From Spongilla lacustris (lineage: Eukaryota; Porifera; Demospongiae; Spongillida; Spongillidae): DNA of 64,000 nucleotides. Below are positions 58,874 through 64,000 of the stretch, one piece after another; the first letter of the stretch is position 1, and the number at the start of each line of letters is the position of its first letter. The notes beneath the pieces are model-generated. The model searched no databases. It was not told the origin of the DNA and worked only from the letters and a program-made list of their open reading frames with translations. The position numbers and the translations under genes were made by a program. The stretch is from NCBI GenBank assembly GCA_949361645.1, contig OX442431.1, positions 2,537,122-2,601,121 on the forward strand. Direction: 5' to 3'.

Positions 58874-59150
58874 CCAATCTTGATTAGGCTTTGAATGGAT
58901 GAAGGTCTGAAATATTATTGTGTATGCGTTTGGTCAACTTCATTGCTATTTGACAAAATGGTCTATGGGTAGACCAATATTCAGTGGTGCATATTTACAG
59001 TGGACTTGTCTCCCTTTTGCAGATGCTTCCCGTTTTAGTATAGGGCAGTACATAAGTGCATTTCTATACGGCTACATGTACATATACATGTACATCATAT
59101 CACTATAACATGAATATAATTATAATTATTATATATGTAACTACCTAATC
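56830..59150. other. Non-coding, with G/C runs and an inverted repeat
   Basis: I see no exon. A 25-bp G run (58,425-58,449) and a 30-bp C run (58,843-58,872) are present. An inverted repeat, 58,637-58,664 with 58,747-58,774 (ATGGGACAGTTCATGACAAAA), encloses an AT-rich core and looks like a ~140-bp MITE. Confidence 0.55.
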
Positions 59151-59158
59151 TAAACAGT

Positions 59159-60012
59159 CTACATGTCCGAGGCAAAGCATCTAGACAGTATAGCAGTGGC
59201 ATTTACTTTAACTAGATTTAGATTTAGCCTGTCATACAGGCTATTGAGGACAGCTGCCTTTGCCTTGTTGGAACTTGTTGCTAGGCAAGAGGCCAGACAC
59301 GACAATGATTCCATGGCTTCAGCACCCCAAGCCCCATAAGCTTCAACAACCAAGGGGACACAGACCCACCCAAGCTCCCTGCACTTTCCATCATTTGCCT
59401 CATGCTTCCTCAGCTCTGTAGCTCTGGTGGCTGAGTCCTGCTTCCAACAAAATGTTCAAATTGAGTGGTAATGTCACAGATAGGTCAAAGGCCACTGGCC
59501 TGCCCACAGACCAGTTGGGTACCAGGATGTCAGCTGGGCGGGACTCACCGGAGTGGCTATGGTTAAGTGTGAGGACACTCAAGTGGGCCCTGCGACAGGC
59601 ATCTGCTAGGGTGTCTCGGAGTTTATTGTGACTGGAGACAATATCACCACCCTGCTTGCAGGTGAGAGCGTGATGGCCAAGGGGATCGAGCACGCTCCCA
59701 GGACACAGAGCACACATAGCACCGCTAGAGGTGTCAAGGCCCAGCCACCACTTGATGGCTACCTGAAATTCAGATGGCTCCAGATGGAGACCAAGCCCTC
59801 ACGGCCTCAGAGGGAATAACTGAGATCCATGAGGCAGCCGGGGAGGAGTTCTCTAAGGGCAGATTGAATAGGTGGTTGTCTACTTTTGTGGATAGCATCT
59901 TTTGGTGGAAGGGTGATGTCAACACATCCTCTACACAGACTGCATCAGAAGTTGGAACAAGGGAGTTGAATGTGTTAAGGAGCATGCATTGGCATGACCT
60001 GGCTTGCTTTTA
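59159..60012 (-). pseudogene. LINE 3' region with RLE-type endonuclease
   Basis: On the minus strand: a SSPAASWISVIPSEA stretch, EFQVAIKWWLGLD, then a zinc knuckle CALC...GHHALTC (C-x2-C-x9-H-x4-C). Next follow SHNKLRD, RPADILVPNWSVGR with FDLSVTLPL (the PD...D signature of restriction-like endonucleases), and after a frame break VEAYGAWGAEAMESL. Frame breaks lie near 59,790 and 59,370. It corresponds to the split copy at 34.0/38.5 kb. The 5' side is cut by the LTR retrotransposon at 60,015. The RT domain is absent. Confidence 0.8.
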
Positions 60013-60014
60013 GG

Positions 60015-60220
60015 TGTTAATTATACATGTGTGGGCGAACTTTCTATTGGCTATTTACGCATTTCACTGTGTGTATGATCTATGGAATAGACGTCAGTGT
60101 GCATTTTCTTCGTGCTCTACTGTAGTTTGACACAGGCTGTATTACTTTGTATCGCTGTGATTTCCCTGCAATATTATATTCTTTGGACATCCTGAGTATT
60201 TTCTAACGAGAAGCACAACA
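60015..60220 (+). mobile_element. Putative 5' LTR, about 206 bp
   Basis: TGTTAATTATAC at 60,015 and AGAAGCACAACA ending at 60,220 give the TG...CA form. It lies between the LINE fragment and the leader of the gag gene. The 3' LTR is outside the window, so the boundaries are inferred and untested. Confidence 0.5.
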
Positions 60221-60228
60221 GGATCAAA

Positions 60229-60247
60229 TTGGCGTAGTCGGCAGGAT
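60229..60247 (+). promoter_or_regulatory. Putative primer-binding site
   Basis: TTGGCGTAGTCGGCAGGAT lies 8 bp after the inferred LTR end and just before the gag start. TGGCG-type motifs at this place pair with a tRNA 3' end in many gypsy elements. I have not identified the tRNA. Confidence 0.4.
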
Positions 60248-60262
60248 TCCGGATCAGCGAAG

Positions 60263-61108
60263 ATGAGCGAGACTGCAAAACTCATGGAGCTGCTGCAGCA
60301 ACAAATGAAAATACAGCGCGAACAAACGGAGGCACAAATACAGGCACACGCGAAACAGACGGAAGCTATTATTGCAACTATGACCGGCGGAGCGGCTAAA
60401 TGGGCAGATTCAACTCCAAAGTCTTTTCCTAGCTTCGTCTCTTTCGACACTACGTCAGAGCTCTGGACGGATTACTGGGCCCGCTTCCAGACATTCGTCG
60501 CGGCTCATTCAATACCAGACGACAAGAAGGCACAGGTCTTTTTGACAAACCAATCTCTGGTAACGTTCAAAACGCTCAGCAATCTTGCTTCGCAACTGAC
60601 CCCTCCAAAAGATGTTAATGAACTCACCATTGAGGAGATCGCTACATTCATGAAGAACCAGTTCGACCCAACTCGTTACATTATTCGGGAGCGCTGGTCG
60701 AATATGTTTCGGAAGCCGGGGGAAACAGTCCAAGAACTCGCGGCTAGAATTCGACAGGACGCGGCGACGTGCGATTTCGCTTCTATCAAGGATCCGCTTG
60801 ACGAAGCACTGCCCACTCGCTTTATTTGTTCAATCAACAATGAAGCTGTTTTAAAAGCATTATTCAAGGTCAAGGACAGTGACTTAACTTTCGCCAAGTC
60901 AATAAAGATTGCAATGGAGACCGAGGACGCTTCCAAGGTTGCCAAGGAGACGGTATATGGAAACAAATCAGGTTCCGTGCACAAAATTCAACATTTCAAG
61001 AAGCAGGCGGATGAACATTCTGTGTTGAAACCGAAGTTCAAGAGCAAGGATCAGAAAAGGAGGGATTTCGCCAAAGGAGTTTGCCCGAGGTGTGGAAAGA
61101 CTGAGTAA
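60263..61108 (+). pseudogene. gag of LTR retrotransposon, ended by stop in zinc knuckle
   Basis: The frame starts METALK-style with MSETAKLMELLQQQMK, a coiled glutamine-rich N-terminus. It continues as a retrotransposon gag (YWARFQTFV, a RERWSNMFRKPGETV stretch, AARIRQDAATC) and reaches the first zinc-knuckle cysteines (CPRCGK). A TAA (61,106-61,108) stops it there. The next frame, 61,109-62,212, is in the same phase and carries the rest of the knuckle region (CHFCQKMGHLQSLC), so a single stop separates gag from pol. This may be a recent nonsense mutation or, less likely, a read-through site. Confidence 0.85.
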
Positions 61109-62212
61109 TTATCTAAGGACTGTCCTCACATAAAAAGCACCTGCCATTTCTGCCAGAAGATGGGACACCTTCAATCACTATGCCTAAAGAAGAAAAAGGA
61201 GGATGGGGGGTCTGTCAAGATCATCTCTAGGCGTGCACTGAGAACAGTCAAAAGCATTAACTCCATTCCGCAACTGAAACAGTCAGTCTGGGTTAGTGGC
61301 CAGCAACTCACTTTCGAAGTTGATACTGGAGCTGGCGACAACTTCTGTTCCAAGGACTTTTGGATGAAACTTGGAGAACCTGCACTCGCACAAGTCTCCA
61401 GTCGCTATCAAGTGGCTAATGGGCAACCTCTCCCAGTACTTGGCACCTTCAGAACTTCAGCTTCTCTTCTAAAGGACCAGGAACCAGGAACATTAGCGTT
61501 CATCGTCACTGATGTGCCAAAACTCAATCTCCTTGGTCGTGATGCTATTGTTAAACTTGGGGTTAACGTTTCTGCTTTACTAGGGGTGTCTTTGACTCCA
61601 GGCAAAGGAACAATTCAGAATCTTCAGAGTATCACTGACACAAAGGAACCCAAGCCAGATGAGAAGTTACAGCAAGCTTGCCGTAAGCTGTGTGGTGAAT
61701 TCACAGAACTTTTCAAACCAGAGCTGGGGTGCTTGAAGGATTTTCAATTGGAGATCAAATTCAAGGCAGAGTCCAATCCCACCTTCTGTAAACCTCGTCC
61801 AGTACCTTTTGCTATTCTGGATGACTTAAATCAAGCCTATGACGCAGGTATTGCAAAGGGCATCTGGAAACCAACCCAATTCAATGCATATGGAACTCAA
61901 GTTGTCCCGATTCGTAAAAAGGTTCTACCAGGTCAAACTAGTGGCAAGCTACGAATTTGTGGTGATTATTCAGTGGCTGTCAATGCTCAGTTGGAAACTC
62001 ACCGTTATCCAATTCCCCTTCCTGAAGACTTGATGCGAAAACTCAGCGGTGGATATGGTTTCTCCAAGATAGATCTAGCAGATGCCTACAACCAGGTAAT
62101 GCTTGGTCCAGAAAGCCAGAAGAGGCTTGCACTGAGTACCCATCATGGGGTTTTGCTCCAACTTCGACTTCCATTTGGTATTAGCTCTGCCCCAGGATCA
62201 TGGATCAGCTGA
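61109..62212 (+). pseudogene. Protease and first half of RT
   Basis: CCHC knuckle (CHFCQKMGH.....C), then the protease site FEVDTGAGDNF, an LLGRDAIVKLG flap, and RT motifs KPRPVPFA, LRICGDYSVAVN, KIDLADAYNQV (first catalytic aspartate) and LPFGISSAP. The frame ends at TGA 62,210-62,212 by a one-base shift. Gag-pol would otherwise be one polyprotein. Confidence 0.9.
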
Positions 62213-62856
62213 TATGAGACCTCAAAGGAGTAGCCACCTACTTTGACGACATCCTGGTTAGTGGTATGAATGCTTCAGAACATCTGGAGAACCTCCGTGC
62301 CCTTCTCCAACATCTACAGGACAAAGATCTCCAATGCCGCCTTGAAAAATGTCAGTTGGCAGAACCATCCATCGAGTACTTGGGCCATACTCTCTCTCAA
62401 AAGGGGATTGCTAAAGGATCGAAGGTTGATGCACTGGTACCGATGCCACCTCATACAAACGTCAGCAGTCTTCGTTCTTTTCTGGGTTCAGTACAGTTTT
62501 ATAGCAATTTCTTACCCAATCTAGCTACAGTGTTAGCACCATTGCATCAGCTCACCAAGAAGGACACCAAGTGGAAATGGGATTCTAGAGAAGACGCAGC
62601 CTTTAGGGAGCTGAAGAAGAACTTATGTGCAGATACCGTGTTGGCTCATTTTCAATCTTCCGTTCCAATCGGAATCTCTTGTGATGCATCAGAGGTTGGT
62701 ATTGGAGCAGTCCTTTTTCCCCGGTATCCAGATGGCAGTGAACAGCCTATTGCAAACATCTCCTAGACGCTTACAGAGACTCAATGCAGATACAGCCAAA
62801 TTCAAATATTTGCATTAAAGAAGTTCCACCAGTTTCTGTATGGTTGCAGCTTCATT
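62213..62856 (+). pseudogene. RT second half and start of RNase H
   Basis: In the new phase the YFDDILV catalytic box is present (near 62,238-62,260), followed by HLENLRALLQHL, CQLAEPSIEYLGH, LRSFLGSVQFYSNFLPN and the RNase H aspartate in ISCDASEVGIGAVLF. A TAG at 62,764-62,766 follows IANIS, and the frame then resumes in phase after a shortened helix (glutamate region altered). Confidence 0.88.
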
Positions 62857-63426
62857 TTGGTGACAGACCATAAGCCTCTCATTGCTTTATTTGGTCCACA
62901 CAGAGCAACCCCAGTGTTAGCTGCTAACAGATTGGCTCGATGGGCATTAATGCTCAACCAGTATCAATACAGCATTGAATATCGGAAGACACCAGAGCAT
63001 GGGAACGCAGATGCCCTTAGTCGCCTTCCAGCAGAAGCAGATACCAGTTTTGATGGGGAGGAGGATGAGGCAGATATAGATGTGGTCTGTGCCATCCGCA
63101 CAATAGGTCAGCAACTCAATCCCACAGACCCTGGTGTTCTAGCAAGGGAGTCAGCAAACGACCCAGTGATTTCAAATGTGATTCGTTGTACCAGAGAAGG
63201 ATGGCCTGAGAGAGTCCCAGAGATTGAAACAAAGGACTATTCTATGGAAAACTTCAGAAAGATTTCCATGTCACTCTCTGTAGCTCATGGCTGTCTTCTA
63301 AATGGATCCAGGGTAGTCATTCCTTCCAGCCTGCAGCCTCAAACTGCAGCTACTTCATTTAGGGCATTTTGGCATCCAAAGAATGAAGCAGTTAGCCCGT
63401 ACAGCAGTATACTGGCCAGGAATTGA
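62857..63426 (+). pseudogene. RNase H end and integrase start
   Basis: VTDHKPLIALFG and EHGNADALSRLP (last RNase H aspartate) are followed by an acidic linker and the N-terminal part of the integrase. The frame shifts near 63,350, before the zinc-binding histidines. Confidence 0.88.
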
Positions 63427-64000
63427 CAAGGACATCATGGACCAGTGTCAGCGATGCAGCACATGTGGGGAACACCAGAACAAACTTGCCAAACCTGCCA
63501 ACCATCCCTGGATGTTACCTGAAAAGCCGTGGAGCAGACTCCACGTTGATAATGCTATCAATTTCTTGGGCAGTAACTGGTTAGTTATGGTAGATGCCTA
63601 CTCGAAATACCCTTGCATTCATCCCACAACATCTACCTCAAGCAAAGCTACTACTGACCTACTAGAGCAGGACTTTGCACACTTCGGATACCCTCACACG
63701 GTTGTAACAGACAATTCTACATCTTTCCTATCTGAAGAATTTCAGACTTGGTGCCGTGAGCGTGGTATTGTGCATCTTACTGGGGCGCCATACCATCCAG
63801 CCACTAACGGAGCAGCTGAGCCCATGGTACAAACTTTCAAACAGGCCCTCAGCAAGTCAACACTCTCACCCAATGCAGCACTACAGGAATTCCTCATGCA
63901 GTACCGAAGGACACCTCTGGCAGAAGGATATTCACCCAGTGAAATCCTGAATGGGCAGCAGATTAGAAGCAAAATAGATATTTTGCTACCTTCACCAGCA
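63360..64000 (+). pseudogene. Integrase core, open to the window edge
   Basis: The H2C2 cysteines (CQRCSTC), VDNAINF with the first catalytic aspartate, VTDNSTSF with the second, and YHPATNGAAEPMVQ with the glutamate are all present in an uninterrupted frame to the end of the window. The element continues beyond. Confidence 0.88.

Larger units (their letters stand above)
60015..64000 (+). mobile_element. Ty3/gypsy-type LTR retrotransposon, 3' end off window
   Basis: Domain order gag-knuckle-protease-RT-RNase H-integrase places this in Ty3/gypsy. It is much better preserved than the element at 19-24 kb: only about two in-frame stops and two shifts in nearly 4 kb. It belongs to another lineage, judged by its gag and protease. 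It interrupts the LINE fragment at 60,012. Confidence 0.9.

Overview
The window looks like accessory DNA from a marine invertebrate nuclear genome, most probably a demosponge. It has spliced genes with short introns, AT-rich non-coding DNA, microsatellites, and a dense, nested population of DNA transposons, LTR retrotransposons and a LINE. The best lineage clue is a decayed gene at 10.45-14.23 kb: a Roc-type GTPase, a COR-like region, a cysteine patch and a C-terminal death domain. I associate that combination with the expanded families of sponges; the lineage is an inference.

Layout. 0-6 kb: mostly non-coding, with a ~270-bp CACG tetranucleotide tract and a truncated Roc-gene copy (5.47-6.04 kb). 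7-8.5 kb: a 600-bp hAT-like MITE and a 38-bp G run. 10.45-14.23 kb: the Roc/COR/death gene on the minus strand, with clear splice sites but three disabling lesions. 14.4-18.95 kb: a partial inverted copy of a large transposon, itself carrying a 1.64-kb insertion. 18.95-23.8 kb: a decayed Ty3/gypsy element split by a 1.25-kb hAT element with a perfect 8-bp target duplication. 23.9-25.7 kb: a repeat headed by a fold-back. 26-27.8 kb: MITEs. 27.8-31.7 kb: no recognisable gene. 31.7-32.9 kb: a TIR element with a nested 343-bp hAT MITE. 34.06-38.48 kb: a 4.4-kb TIR transposon that splits a LINE fragment (34.0 and 38.5-39.2 kb). 45.2-47.5 kb: a decayed piggyBac-type transposase gene. 49.1-52.0 kb: two copies of a basic-repeat ORF and two fold-backs. 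52.3-56.8 kb: the only intact-looking host gene, an ankyrin-repeat gene whose full repeats each fill a 99-bp phase-0 exon. Its third intron holds a 27-bp minisatellite split by a 2.2-kb hAT relic. 59.2-60.0 kb: another LINE 3' fragment. 60.0-64.0 kb: an LTR retrotransposon running off the window.

The strongest new signal is the 34.06-38.48 kb element. It has ~101-bp palindrome-rich TIRs starting TGTCA, CCGG on both sides, and two halves of one LINE domain at its ends. Its second copy carries an ORF with an integrase-like HH motif, so I propose a Ginger-like (integrase-derived) DNA transposon. Several insertions here can be read against an empty site or a perfect target duplication in the same window, giving a partial order of events. 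All counts and alignments were made by eye.
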